Shown here: positions 18,251 through 26,980 of the stretch, one piece after another
Numbering within the stretch: the stretch's first letter is position 1
Layout of the letters: each line of letters opens with the position of its first letter
Assembly: GCF_004023625.1 (NCBI RefSeq)
Contig: NZ_RPDJ01000032.1
Coordinates: 99,394-163,393 of the forward strand
DNA length: 64,000 nucleotides
Source of the DNA: Streptomyces cavernae
GTDB taxonomy: Bacteria > Actinomycetota > Actinomycetes > Streptomycetales > Streptomycetaceae
Reading direction: 5' to 3'
Made by a program: the position numbers and the translations under genes
Notes under the pieces: model-generated
What the model was told of the DNA's origin: nothing
The model's database searches: none
Seen by the model: only the letters and a program-made list of their open reading frames with translations

Positions 18251-18268
18251 GCGATACAAGGTACCTGC
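18241..18268. promoter_or_regulatory. Inverted repeat over the padR start, likely PadR operator
   Basis: GCAGTACC (18241-18248) faces GGTACCTGC (18260-18268). The arms match except for one inserted base, and the spacer is 11 bases. The PadR start codon (18248-18250 on the minus strand) lies at the left arm. Autoregulation by PadR proteins at such palindromes is common in the family. Confidence 0.5.
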
Positions 18269-18678
18269 CGGTGGATCATAGCGCCAGCCCATCGGCCCCC
18301 AGCGACCGCGGCGGCATGCGGCGGTCGCTGGTCACCAGGGCGTGTGCACGCCGAGTAGGGAGCGACGTCGCGCGCCGACGCGAGTGCGGTCGCCGGGCGC
18401 TCCGCGCCGGACAGGGAGCCGAGGTCTTCCTCTCCGCGGACGAGAAGACGCCCGGGCCGGGGAGCAACTCGGAAGCAACCCCGGTCGGACTCGGAAGCCA
18501 ACCCCGGGCCGGGCTCCGGGCCGTCTCGTGAATGCCCGGCTGCGGGTGTCTCCTGAACGCCCGGCTGCGGGACGCCTCGTGACACAGCCCCTCCCCCCGT
18601 CCGACGCCGGAGCTCTTGGGGCGGCCACGCTCAGCGGGCGGTCCGCCTCAGACCGCCAAGGCCGGCGGGCGGCCGGTC
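18251..18678. other. Intergenic region upstream of padR
   Basis: About 430 bases between the padR start and the 3' end of the next minus-strand gene. Apart from the operator and a terminator stem, it contains a duplicated CCCGGCTGCGGG (around 18536 and 18562) and no convincing gene. Confidence 0.6.
18637..18657 (-). terminator. Hairpin after the 661-residue protein gene
   Basis: GGCGGTC (18637-18643) pairs with GACCGCC (18651-18657) 22 bases beyond the stop codon of the minus-strand gene ending at 18679. Confidence 0.4.
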
Positions 18679-20664
18679 TCAGGTCAGGGGCGGGAGCCGG
18701 CTCGCGGTGCCGTTGTCACGGTCGTCGGAGCCGGAGGAGAAGGTCTCCCTGACCGCGGCCCAGAAGGAACGGCGGACCATCACCCGCGCTCCCGGCACGG
18801 CCGACAGAGGCTCGGGCCGGTTTCCGAACCCATCCGGGAGCGGGGGCAGTCCGAGTGCCGAGAACGCGTCGTCCAGATGTCTGCGGGGATCGCCCGTGCT
18901 GCGCAGGGCCGCCGTGAGCGGCCGGTGGTCGGCGACGCCGAGGGCCGCGGCCAACGCCACGGCCGTCTTCGCCGCCTCCTCCTGCGTCGGCATCTCGGCG
19001 GCTCCCGGCCAGAGATGTCCGGCCAGTTCCCGGCCGTCGCGGAGCACGGTGAGCGCGTAACTGTCGCCCCGCTGGGCGGCCACCACGACCGGCCACCGCT
19101 CGCCCCGGCTGAACAGCCGGGCCAGCCGGACCAGGTCCCCTTCCCCGAGGAGCAGCGCCCGGGTGTCCGGTCGCCCGCCCCGACCGGCGTCGGCCGACGG
19201 CGCCGCCTCGACGAAGGTCCGGCCCCCCGGCGCGGGGGCCAGCCTCAAGGTGGTGCCGGTGAGCAGTACGGCCTCCTCGAGTTCCCGCAGGGGGGCCGCG
19301 GCCAGGGCTATCGCATGGCTCCTGAAGGTTCCCCTTGCACCGGGTTCGTTGCTCGCACCGGAACCATTGCTCGCACCCCCGGAGCCATTGCTCGTGCCGG
19401 ATCCACCGCTCGCACCGGATCCATCGCTCGCGCCGTGCCCACCGGACGCGCCGGACCCACCGGGGTGTGCCGCCGCGTACATCCCCGACCCGGCGCCGTC
19501 GGTCGCTCCGGGGGCGCGGTCGGCGCCGTTTGGACCAGGGTGGGCCGGGTGCGGGTGGACAGACGGGGCGTGGCCCGGTGCCGTGGCGTGGCCCGGTGTC
19601 GTGGCGCGGCCGGCTGCCCGAGCCGTGCGCCTGAGTGGGGTGGCGGCCGCGACGGCGGTCCTGGTTCCCTTGCGCATGACCAGGAAGATCTCGCGTGGGT
19701 CCCCGAGGTAGGCCCACGGAAAGCTCCGGGCGTGGGGGCCGATGAGCCGGAAGACCTCCAGGGACTCCGCATGCCGGTCCGCGCGTTCGGAGCGGATCAG
19801 GGCGAGTGCCAGATGGTTGCGGAAGCCGGCCGCGTCCCGGTCACCCGGCCCGTACGCCGTGGAGAGCGCCAGCCCGGCCGCCGTGATCGCCTGCACCCGG
19901 GACCAGGGAACCGGTCCGCGGCGGTCGCCCGCCTTGAAGTCCACGGCGTACTCGGTGACCGCCCGCATCGGCAGTCCCTTGAGCAGTGATCCCGCCGGGG
20001 CGGCGGCCGCGGCCGACTCGGCGAAGTCGAACATCTCGGTGTGCGAGCCGTACCACTTGGCCGCCAGGTACTGCACGGCACGGGAGTGCAGCGCGACGTG
20101 GAAGGGGTCGCGGGCCCGTCCCTCGGCGAGGTACTCGTCGAAGACCTCGCGCGGCGCGCCCAGCCCCATCGCGTGGGCGATCGCGGTCTTCCACGGTCCC
20201 GGGTCGTCCGGGTTGAGGTCGGCGGCGACCCGCAGGGCCGGCGTGGCGTCCTTCAGGACCGTCCGGAACGCCCGGAACTGCTCGGACGACACATGGCGGG
20301 CGCGTGCCGCGGTGCGTATCTCCCAGGCCCGCCGGATCGCCAGTTCGGCCCGTACGAGCGCGGCGTCCGGGTCACCGGGACGCGCCCCGGTCCAGTCGTC
20401 GAACCAGCCGACGTGGTGCACCGCGCAGTCGGCGAGGTCCGCCACGTACTCGCTGCGCCGGTCCCAGTCCGCGTCCGAGCGGGTCCGGGCCAGCAGTGCG
20501 GCGGCCGGCTCCCACTCGCCCCGCCGGGCCGCGGACAGTGCGGGCCGCAGCGCCGGTTCCGGGGCGTCCAGTTCCACGGCGTCGTCGGCGGGCATGCCCT
20601 CCCCGGTCGCGGGCATGTGCCGAAGAAGCCGGGGCAACGCCAGCACGGCAGGCATCCTCACCAC
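18679..20664 (-). CDS. Large protein of unknown function with Gly/Ser linker
   Basis: 661 residues, not recognised. Residues 1-320 are helical and Trp/Arg-rich, in the manner of tetratricopeptide-like hypothetical proteins (WGSY-type segments DWDRRSEYVADLADCAVHHVGWFDDW and VQYLAAKWYGSHTEMFDFA). Residues about 345-430 are low complexity, built from repeats such as GHATAPGH and SNGSGASN. The C-terminal part (about 435-661) looks globular. No signal peptide or clear membrane span. GTG 20664 is supported by GGGAGGG 6 bases upstream. The linker is encoded by roughly 18-bp tandem repeats (about 19335-19620). Codon use elsewhere matches its neighbours. Confidence 0.75.
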   Translation of the reverse strand: MVRMPAVLALPRLLRHMPATGEGMPADDAVELDAPEPALRPALSAARRGEWEPAAALLARTRSDADWDRRSEYVADLADCAVHHVGWFDDWTGARPGDPDAALVRAELAIRRAWEIRTAARARHVSSEQFRAFRTVLKDATPALRVAADLNPDDPGPWKTAIAHAMGLGAPREVFDEYLAEGRARDPFHVALHSRAVQYLAAKWYGSHTEMFDFAESAAAAAPAGSLLKGLPMRAVTEYAVDFKAGDRRGPVPWSRVQAITAAGLALSTAYGPGDRDAAGFRNHLALALIRSERADRHAESLEVFRLIGPHARSFPWAYLGDPREIFLVMRKGTRTAVAAATPLRRTARAAGRATTPGHATAPGHAPSVHPHPAHPGPNGADRAPGATDGAGSGMYAAAHPGGSGASGGHGASDGSGASGGSGTSNGSGGASNGSGASNEPGARGTFRSHAIALAAAPLRELEEAVLLTGTTLRLAPAPGGRTFVEAAPSADAGRGGRPDTRALLLGEGDLVRLARLFSRGERWPVVVAAQRGDSYALTVLRDGRELAGHLWPGAAEMPTQEEAAKTAVALAAALGVADHRPLTAALRSTGDPRRHLDDAFSALGLPPLPDGFGNRPEPLSAVPGARVMVRRSFWAAVRETFSSGSDDRDNGTASRLPPLT

Positions 20665-20804
20665 AGCGGTCCCTCCCGTGCGGGCCCACGACCGCGCACA
20701 ACCGTTTCGGCGACGACGGCCGGGCGTCCGCCGGCCGCAGTGTGCCCGAACATTAACTCCCCGGCCGCCCTCCGTCTCCCCTCGCCGGCTCCCCTGGCGT
20801 GTCC

Positions 20805-20866
20805 TTCAGTCCTCGCCCGTCAACCCTCGCCCGTCAGCCTCGCCATTCAGCCTCGCGCTTCAGCCG
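20805..20866. repeat. Five-unit 13-14 bp tandem repeat
   Basis: Units beginning at about 20805, 20819, 20833, 20846 and 20859 follow the pattern TTCAGCCTCGCCC with small changes. They lie just past the stop of the DUF5959-type gene and run a few bases into it. Confidence 0.55.
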
Positions 20867-21306
20867 TCGGTCAGGGGCCACGTCCGCCAGGTCAGGTCCA
20901 GGCGGTCGTAGGCGTCGTCGAACCAGGCATCGTCCAGCGGGACGGTCACCGTGACCGCGGTCAGGGAAGCCGAGGCGTCCTTGACCGTGGCATGGACCCG
21001 CTCGTCGTCCTCGTCACGGTCGATGAACAACTCGGGGCCACGGCCGCCTTCGCGCCATGCGATGTCCTGGCCGGCGTCGAGCGCGTCGAGGGCCTCCTGC
21101 CACCGCCGCAGGTCCTCCGGGAAGACCCAGACCCCGCAGCTGCCGCGTACGAAGGGCGTGTCGACCAGGAACTCGCCGGTCAGCGCATCGGACGCGGTCC
21201 GCTCCCGGCCCCGTTCCCTGCCGGTGAGCCGGAGGACGACGCTGTTGCCGTGGCCCTCCAGACGAATCAGGTCGATCGTTCGCTCCTGGGTTGTGCTGCC
21301 ACCCAT
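20860..21306 (-). CDS. DUF5959-like protein
   Basis: A 148-residue soluble protein resembling the DUF5959 group common in Streptomyces: RTIDLIRLEGHGNSVVLRLTG, GEFLVDTPFVRGSCGVWVFPEDLRRWQEALDAL and a hydrophilic end. ATG 21306 is chosen because GGGAGGGA lies upstream; the frame itself is open to 21483 but that part has no coding character. The function of the family is unknown. It reads divergently from the M4 protease gene and shares its 280-base upstream region. Confidence 0.7.
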   Translation of the reverse strand: MGGSTTQERTIDLIRLEGHGNSVVLRLTGRERGRERTASDALTGEFLVDTPFVRGSCGVWVFPEDLRRWQEALDALDAGQDIAWREGGRGPELFIDRDEDDERVHATVKDASASLTAVTVTVPLDDAWFDDAYDRLDLTWRTWPLTDG

Positions 21307-21552
21307 GCCCACCCGTTCCCTCCCACTCACGTATACGGCCCGCCGACACCGCCGGCGGATGGAGGGCGGGGTTGCGTGGCTGAAGTTGCCAGTGTGGCTC
21401 GATTGTTCCAGGTGTGTAAAAGCGCATGTGAGCGGATGTGCGTCCGTAAGGCGCGGAAAGCGCAAGACCCGACTTCCGGACAATGATTTGTTTGTTCACT
21501 GACAAAACTAACGTCGTGATGCAAGCATCGGTCACGCCGCACGGCCGCACTT

Positions 21553-21568
21553 TGTCAAGTACTTCACA
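21553..21568. promoter_or_regulatory. Near-palindrome in the protease leader region
   Basis: TGTCAAGTACTTCACA is a 16-bp inverted repeat with one mismatched pair, 20 bases before the protease start. It lies in an AT-rich stretch (21480-21570) that also carries GTTTGTTCACTGACAAAAC (21491-21509). Both are plausible operator or promoter elements. Confidence 0.35.
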
Positions 21569-21588
21569 ACGCTGCCAGAAGGATCAGT

Positions 21589-23925
21589 GTGACCAACACG
21601 AGTGGTTCCCGAAGAGCGAAGTTAGCCACGGCCGGATCCCCCTCTCTCCGCAGGCGCGGCACGGCGGGTGCGCTGATCGCATCCGCCGCGCTGTTCGCCG
21701 CGGCCCTCCCCGCCGCCGGCGCGAACGCCGCCGAACCCGGCGACACCCAGGCGCGTCAGACACAGCAGGCCAAGATCAACGCGAAGCCCCGCCCGGGCGC
21801 GACGCCGGTCTCCCTCTCCCCCGCCCAGCGCGCGGCTCTGCTGAAGTCCGCCACCGCCGCCCGTGAGACCACCGCCGACGCCCTGAAGCTGGGCGCCGAG
21901 GAGAAGCTGCTGCCGAGGGACGTCATCAAGGACGCCGACGGCACCGTGCACACCCGTTACGAGCGCACCTTCGCCGGACTCCCCGTCCTCGGCGGCGACC
22001 TGGTGGTCCATCAGCGCGGCGGCAGCCGCACCGTCACCAAGGCGACGGACGCGGCGATCACCGTGCCCAGCACGAAGGCGACCGTCCCGGCGGCTGAGGC
22101 ACGGAAGGACGCCCTGGCGGCCGCCCGCGCCGACAACACCCGGAAGGCCGCCGCGGACGGAGCACCGCGACTTGTCGTCTGGGCCGCCGACGGCACACCC
22201 ACCCTCGCCTGGGAAGCCGTGATCACCGGTGTCCAGAAGAACGGCACACCGAGCGAGCTGCATGTCATCACCGACGCCGTGAGCGGCAAGACGCTGCGCG
22301 AGTTCCAGGGCATCCAGTCCGGCACCGGCGTGGGCCAGTTCAACGGTGAGGTCGCCGTCGGCACCACCCGCGGCGCCGACGCCTTCGAGCTGCACGACAC
22401 CCAGCGCAACCACAAGACGTACGACAAGGCCCACAGCGACGACCTGGAGACGACCGGCACGCTCTACACCGACGCCGACGACACCTGGGGCGACGGTACG
22501 CCGGCCAACTCGCAGACCGCCGCCGTGGACGCCGCGTACGGGGCCCAGCGCACCTGGGACTTCTTCCACGACCGGTTCGGCCGCAACGGCATAGCCGGCG
22601 ACGGCAAGGCGGCCTACTCCCGCGTCCACTTCGGCGACAAGTTCGTCAACGCGTTCTGGGACGACGACTGCTTCTGCATGACCTACGGGGACGGCCGGGA
22701 CAACGCCAACCCGCTGACGTCCCTCGACGTCGCGGCCCACGAGATGACCCACGGTGTCACCTCCACCACCGCGAACCTCATCTACGCGGGCGAGTCCGGC
22801 GGGCTCAACGAGGCCACCAGCGACATCATGGCCGCCGCCGTGGAGTTCTTCGCCAACAACGGCAAGGACACCCCCGACTACGAGGTCGGCGAACTCATCG
22901 ACATCAACGGTGACGGCACACCGCTGCGTTACATGGACCAGCCGTCCAAGGACGGGCTGTCGCAGGACTACTGGTCGACCGCCACCAACCAGCTCGACCC
23001 GCACTACTCGTCGGGGGTGGCGAACCACTTCTTCTACCTGCTCGCGGAGGGCAGCGGGAAGAAGACGGTGGGCGGCGTCGCGTACGACAGCCCCACCTTC
23101 GACGACCTGCCGGTCGCCGGCCTCGGGCTGCACAACGCCACCAACGTCTGGTACCGGGCGCTGACCACGTACATGACCTCCGGCACCGACTACGCCGGTG
23201 CCCGAGATGCCACTCTCCAGGCCGCCGCCGACCTGTTCGGCCGCTCCAGCGAGGCGTACGAGACCGTGGGCAACGCCTGGGCGGCCGTGAACGTCGGTCC
23301 GCGTTTCACCGACCACATCGCCTTCACCACGCCGCGCGACCAGCAGGCCGCCGTGGGCCAGCCCGTCTCCCTGCGGATCAAGGCCGACACCAGCCGGGGC
23401 GGTGGCCTCCGCTACACGGCCACCGGACTTCCCGACGGGCTGTCCATCAACCCCGCCACCGGTGTCGTCACCGGACTGCCGACCCGGCCGGGCGAGTTCA
23501 CCTCGACGGTCACGGCCTCCGTCAACGGCACCACGGACAAGGCGTCCAAGACGTTCTCCTGGACCGTCATCCCCTCCGGCGGCGACTTCTTCGTCAACCC
23601 CGCCGACGTCGACATCCCGGACGCGGGCGACCCGGTGGAGTCCCCGCTCATCGTCACCGGCCGCACCGGCAACGCACCGAGCGCCCTGAAGGTCACGGTG
23701 GACATCCTCCACTCCTACCGCGGTGACCTGAGCATCGACCTGGTGGCACCGGACGGCACGGCTTACCGGCTGCAGGACGTGAGCGGCGACTCGGGTGACG
23801 ACATCCACACCACGTACACCGTGGATGCCTCCGCCGAGACCGCCGACGGCACCTGGAAGCTGCGGGTGCAGGACGCGTACACCTTGGACGCCGGTCGCAT
23901 CGACAGCTGGAAGCTGACGTTCTGA
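21589..23925 (+). CDS. Secreted M4 (thermolysin-like) metalloprotease with P-domain
   Basis: A 778-residue secreted zinc protease. Order: signal peptide (about 1-45, ending near ANA-AEP), inhibitory propeptide with FTP and PepSY modules (about 60-235), M4 catalytic domain (about 245-560), a Big/cadherin-like domain (about 565-650) and a C-terminal proprotein-convertase P-domain (about 660-778). Zinc ligands are H384 and H388 of HEMTH and E408 of GLNEATSD. The 20-residue spacing between H388 and E408 is that of thermolysin. GTG 21589 follows AGAAGGA. It is a single gene closed by a strong terminator, and its product probably digests external protein. Confidence 0.95.
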   Translation: MTNTSGSRRAKLATAGSPSLRRRGTAGALIASAALFAAALPAAGANAAEPGDTQARQTQQAKINAKPRPGATPVSLSPAQRAALLKSATAARETTADALKLGAEEKLLPRDVIKDADGTVHTRYERTFAGLPVLGGDLVVHQRGGSRTVTKATDAAITVPSTKATVPAAEARKDALAAARADNTRKAAADGAPRLVVWAADGTPTLAWEAVITGVQKNGTPSELHVITDAVSGKTLREFQGIQSGTGVGQFNGEVAVGTTRGADAFELHDTQRNHKTYDKAHSDDLETTGTLYTDADDTWGDGTPANSQTAAVDAAYGAQRTWDFFHDRFGRNGIAGDGKAAYSRVHFGDKFVNAFWDDDCFCMTYGDGRDNANPLTSLDVAAHEMTHGVTSTTANLIYAGESGGLNEATSDIMAAAVEFFANNGKDTPDYEVGELIDINGDGTPLRYMDQPSKDGLSQDYWSTATNQLDPHYSSGVANHFFYLLAEGSGKKTVGGVAYDSPTFDDLPVAGLGLHNATNVWYRALTTYMTSGTDYAGARDATLQAAADLFGRSSEAYETVGNAWAAVNVGPRFTDHIAFTTPRDQQAAVGQPVSLRIKADTSRGGGLRYTATGLPDGLSINPATGVVTGLPTRPGEFTSTVTASVNGTTDKASKTFSWTVIPSGGDFFVNPADVDIPDAGDPVESPLIVTGRTGNAPSALKVTVDILHSYRGDLSIDLVAPDGTAYRLQDVSGDSGDDIHTTYTVDASAETADGTWKLRVQDAYTLDAGRIDSWKLTF

Positions 23926-23967
23926 CCCGTCCGACTGACCGGTCCGACGACGGCGCTTGAACGCTCG

Positions 23968-24003
23968 CTCCGCCCCGCCCGGGACCGCCCGGGCGGGGCG
24001 GAG
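23968..24003 (+). terminator. Strong terminator after the M4 protease
   Basis: A perfect 16-bp GC stem (23968-23983 with 23988-24003; arms begin CTCCGCCCCG) encloses a 4-base loop ACCG, 42 bases after the stop. Confidence 0.8.
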
Positions 24004-24128
24004 TCGCGCGCGACGCCGGCGACTCCGGCGACCGCGTGGGGCAGCCATCAGCGGCTGTGCGGCTGGTGCCCGGACACGCAGTAGTATCCAGCCCGGCAAA
24101 GTTTCCGCTGGTCACAGAGGTGATGCCC

Positions 24129-24791
24129 ATGGCCCGCGCCGGCCTGACTACCGCCCGGGTGGTGGCCGCCGCCGCGGATCTCGCGGACGAGGCGGGGCTG
24201 GAGAACGTCACCCTGTCCGCGCTCGCGCGGGGCTTCGGCGTCAAGGACGCGAGTCTGTACTCGCACGTCAGGAACGTACGGGACCTGCGTACGCGGATCG
24301 CGCTGCTGGCCGCGGCGGAGTTCGCCGAGCGGGCGCAGGCCGCGGTGGCGGGCCGGGCCGGGAAGGACGCGCTGGTCGCCTTCGCCAACGCCTACCGGGA
24401 CTTCGCGCGGGAGCGTCCGGGACGGTACGCGGCGACCCAGCTCCCGGTGGATCCGCAGTCTCTCGCAGCGGAACCCGCGGCGCTGCGGGGCATCGAGACG
24501 ACATACGCGGTGCTGCGTGCGTACGGTCTCGGGGAGCCCGACATCACCGACGCCGTACGGCTGTTGCGTGCCACGTTCCACGGCTACTGCGCCCTGGAGG
24601 CGAGCGGCGGCTTCAACGCCTCCCGGGACGTACAGGCGTCCTGGGAGCGCACGCTGGACGCGCTTCACGTACTGCTGGAGAACTGGCCGGCCGCCTCAGC
24701 CGTGCCGCGGCCCCCAGGCGCGGCACAGCACCCAGCGGTGCCCCCGCACCCAGCCGCACCGAAGACCCGCCGAACACCTCCGACCACTTAG
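24129..24791 (+). CDS. TetR family regulator with WHG-type C-terminal domain
   Basis: A 220-residue regulator. The N-terminal helix-turn-helix reads TTARVVAAAADLADEAGLENVTLSALARGFGVKDASLYSHVRN (residues 5-47). The C-terminal part ends in a helical WHG-type (TetR_C_33) domain, LRATFHGYCALEASGGF. ATG 24129 is preceded by AGAGG at a good distance; an in-frame ATG at 24123 is also possible. The final 35 residues are a Pro/Ala/His-rich tail. It is encoded 48 bases before the toroid protein gene, which it may regulate, although no operator was identified. Confidence 0.85.
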   Translation: MARAGLTTARVVAAAADLADEAGLENVTLSALARGFGVKDASLYSHVRNVRDLRTRIALLAAAEFAERAQAAVAGRAGKDALVAFANAYRDFARERPGRYAATQLPVDPQSLAAEPAALRGIETTYAVLRAYGLGEPDITDAVRLLRATFHGYCALEASGGFNASRDVQASWERTLDALHVLLENWPAASAVPRPPGAAQHPAVPPHPAAPKTRRTPPTT

Positions 24792-24839
24792 ACTGGAAAC
24801 TTCGCCGGCCACGTGCCGCCCTGGGGGAGGGAGCACGCC

Positions 24840-26237
24840 ATGTCTCAACAGCAACTGCGGCGCGGTTCGTTGAGGTCCGATCCCCCGGCGGCGCCCCCGG
24901 CGCCCGGCAGCCCGCGGCCCGCGTCGCGGCTCGTCGGTTGGCTGGGTGGATTCGGTTGTCTGGCCGCCGGTTACGCCGTCTTCCAGTCCCTGGTAGGGAT
25001 CCTGCCGGGCAGTCTGGACGGCGAACCGGCCCGCTATGCGATCGCGGCGGTCAGCGGTCTGGGCACGGCCGTCGCGGCCTGGCTCGCGGCGGCGCTGGTA
25101 CGGGCCCGGGTGGCGGAGTCCGAGCGTGGACGGGTCCGTGCGCTGCCGATCGCGCCGTTATCCGGACCCGGGCCTCTGCCCGAGGTGTTCACCGCCGCGC
25201 ACCGCGCGCTCACCGAGCAGGTCGCCGTGGTGGACGACCCGGTCCGGGGGCGGCTCACGGGCTGGCCGCACTCGCTCGGTGAGTCCGACCCGAACGCCCC
25301 GGTGCACCCGACGCCGGTCGGCACGGCGTACGGGCTGCACATCGTGCTGGACCTCGGTATGTCCGAAGGCAAGCTCGGCGCGGGCGAGTTGGTGCGGACA
25401 CTGTGGAACCTGCGGCTGCCCGGCGGCGGCTGGTCGGCCCGCTCGCAGGGTGCGGAGGCACGGCCCGAGGTCACCGCGCTGGTGCTGGGCGCGCTGGCAC
25501 GGGCGGGCGCCCCGCCGGAGCTGCTGGCCGCGGAGGTGGCCCGCTGCGAGTCTAGGTTCACCCCGGAACTGGACAGTACGGGGCGGGAGTTGACCCATGT
25601 GGTGACGACGGTGCTGCGCGGGTTGCTGCGCGCGGCCCCGGACTCTCATCTGCTTCCGCTGTTGCGGGACGCGGTCGTCGCGGGCGCGGTCACCGATCCC
25701 CGCCGGGCGCACCGCCGCTGCTGGGGTTACCGGCTCGCCCCGTTCCACGGTTCGCCGTCCCCGCTGCACACCGCGCAGGCCGTGGTGGCGCTGGACCGGG
25801 CGGCGCGTGTCCTGGGCGAGAGCCAGAACGCGCGCGCGGCCCGCGAGGACGGCGTCCGCTGGCTGCTGGCCTGCCCGGACACCCCGCACGACGCCTGCCT
25901 GGACCTGGAGAACCAGCGCGAGGAGATCCGCCGTCGGCGCACCGACGACCCCTCCCGTCTTGAGGTGCTGAACGTACGGCACTTCACCGCGGCCTGGGTG
26001 CTGCGCGCGCTGCTCACGTCCGGTGCGCGGGAGATCGCGCGGGCGGAGGAGCAGGAGGAGGCCTGGCGCGAGCGACTGGACGGCGCGGCTGCGGCCGTGT
26101 GGCGGGGACAGACCGACGGTATCTGGACCTGGGCCCGGGACGACGCCGGTGAGCTGCGGCGGCCCATGTGGATGACCTATCAAGGTCTTTCGGCACTGCG
26201 CGCCCATGCCCTATGGAAGTATCAACCGGACGGGTGA
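24840..26237 (+). CDS. Membrane-anchored alpha/alpha-toroid protein, unknown function
   Basis: A 465-residue protein. A Pro-rich start leads to two hydrophobic segments (about 25-50 and 60-85), followed by a long helical domain with the spacing of terpene-cyclase/prenyltransferase-like alpha-alpha toroids: LRLPGGGWSARSQGAEARPEVTALVLGAL, then SPLHTAQAVVALDRA, DGVRWLLACPD and DGIWTWARDDAGELRRPMWMTYQGLSALRAHA. The acidic DDTAD or DXDD motifs of real cyclases are not visible, so catalysis is not claimed. ATG 24840 follows GGGGGAGGGAG. It is followed within 20 bases by a cupin gene. Confidence 0.75.
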   Translation: MSQQQLRRGSLRSDPPAAPPAPGSPRPASRLVGWLGGFGCLAAGYAVFQSLVGILPGSLDGEPARYAIAAVSGLGTAVAAWLAAALVRARVAESERGRVRALPIAPLSGPGPLPEVFTAAHRALTEQVAVVDDPVRGRLTGWPHSLGESDPNAPVHPTPVGTAYGLHIVLDLGMSEGKLGAGELVRTLWNLRLPGGGWSARSQGAEARPEVTALVLGALARAGAPPELLAAEVARCESRFTPELDSTGRELTHVVTTVLRGLLRAAPDSHLLPLLRDAVVAGAVTDPRRAHRRCWGYRLAPFHGSPSPLHTAQAVVALDRAARVLGESQNARAAREDGVRWLLACPDTPHDACLDLENQREEIRRRRTDDPSRLEVLNVRHFTAAWVLRALLTSGAREIARAEEQEEAWRERLDGAAAAVWRGQTDGIWTWARDDAGELRRPMWMTYQGLSALRAHALWKYQPDG

Positions 26238-26254
26238 GTTCTACAGGGGTGTGC

Positions 26255-26980
26255 ATGGGTGGTCGGCAGGGCCTGGCGGCACGGCGACTGCTCGCCGAGG
26301 AGCTGGACGGCGAACTACCCGAACACGAACTGGTTCTCGCGGCCCGTGAGGTGATCGCCGAACTGGGTTCGCCGGAAAGGCTGTTGGAACTCGTCGCCGA
26401 ACTCGCCTCCGGTGAGGGCGATCCCGAGGGGTGCGCCCGGCTGTCGTACCGCCATGTCCTCGGCTTCGACAAACTGTTGCTCGTCGACGCGGGGCCCCGC
26501 CATATGCTCCGTGCGCACGTGTGGCACCCCGTGCGCGGGGAGCCCGGCAAGGAGGACATCCACAACCACCGGTCCGCGCTGGCCAGTTACATCGTCCGCG
26601 GACGGCTGGCGATGGAGCTGTACGAGCCACGGCGTGACGGCGGGCTGGCGGCGGCCCGGTACCGGGAGTCGCTGTCCCAGCGGTCCGCGGACTGGTTGCT
26701 GGAGCCGGCCGGGGCAGCACGGCTGCGGTTGACCCAGGTGGCCCAGTACACGGCCGGCAGCACCTATGCGCTGCCCCCGCACACCCTGCACCGGGCGTGG
26801 TGCGACACGCGCGAACCGACGGTGACGCTGTTCCTGGAGACGGGGAACGGGCGGCGGGACAACACCGATGTGTTCACCGCGGCGGGACCGCACGCGGGAG
26901 CGGTGGCGAAGGTGCCCCTGGCAGAGGCGGAGTACCTCGCGGAGCTAGGCAGACTGGCGGAGTTACTCAGAGGCGGTTGA
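26255..26980 (+). CDS. Cupin-fold protein (cysteine dioxygenase-like shape)
   Basis: About 241 residues. A helical N-terminal segment (1-70) precedes a cupin barrel. The first cupin motif reads EDIHNHRSALASYIVRGRLAMELYE, with HNH as candidate metal ligands. The second reads GSTYALPPHTLHRAWCD. The arrangement resembles small-molecule dioxygenases, but the substrate is unknown. ATG 26255 has AGGGG 6 bases upstream. GTG 26234, overlapping the toroid gene stop by 4 bases, is an alternative and would couple the two. Its 3' end overlaps the convergent Nudix gene by 14 bases. Confidence 0.72.
   Translation: MGGRQGLAARRLLAEELDGELPEHELVLAAREVIAELGSPERLLELVAELASGEGDPEGCARLSYRHVLGFDKLLLVDAGPRHMLRAHVWHPVRGEPGKEDIHNHRSALASYIVRGRLAMELYEPRRDGGLAAARYRESLSQRSADWLLEPAGAARLRLTQVAQYTAGSTYALPPHTLHRAWCDTREPTVTLFLETGNGRRDNTDVFTAAGPHAGAVAKVPLAEAEYLAELGRLAELLRGG

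Noticed and set aside
21622..24099. 825-codon minus-strand frame opposite the M4 protease
   Set aside because: The opposite strand has signal peptide, HEMTH zinc site and P-domain; the minus frame is Gly/Val/Arg shadow sequence.
24840..26237. Terpene (squalene-hopene) cyclase assignment for the toroid protein
   Set aside because: The catalytic DXDD motif and QW repeats of true cyclases were not found, so only the fold-level resemblance is reported.
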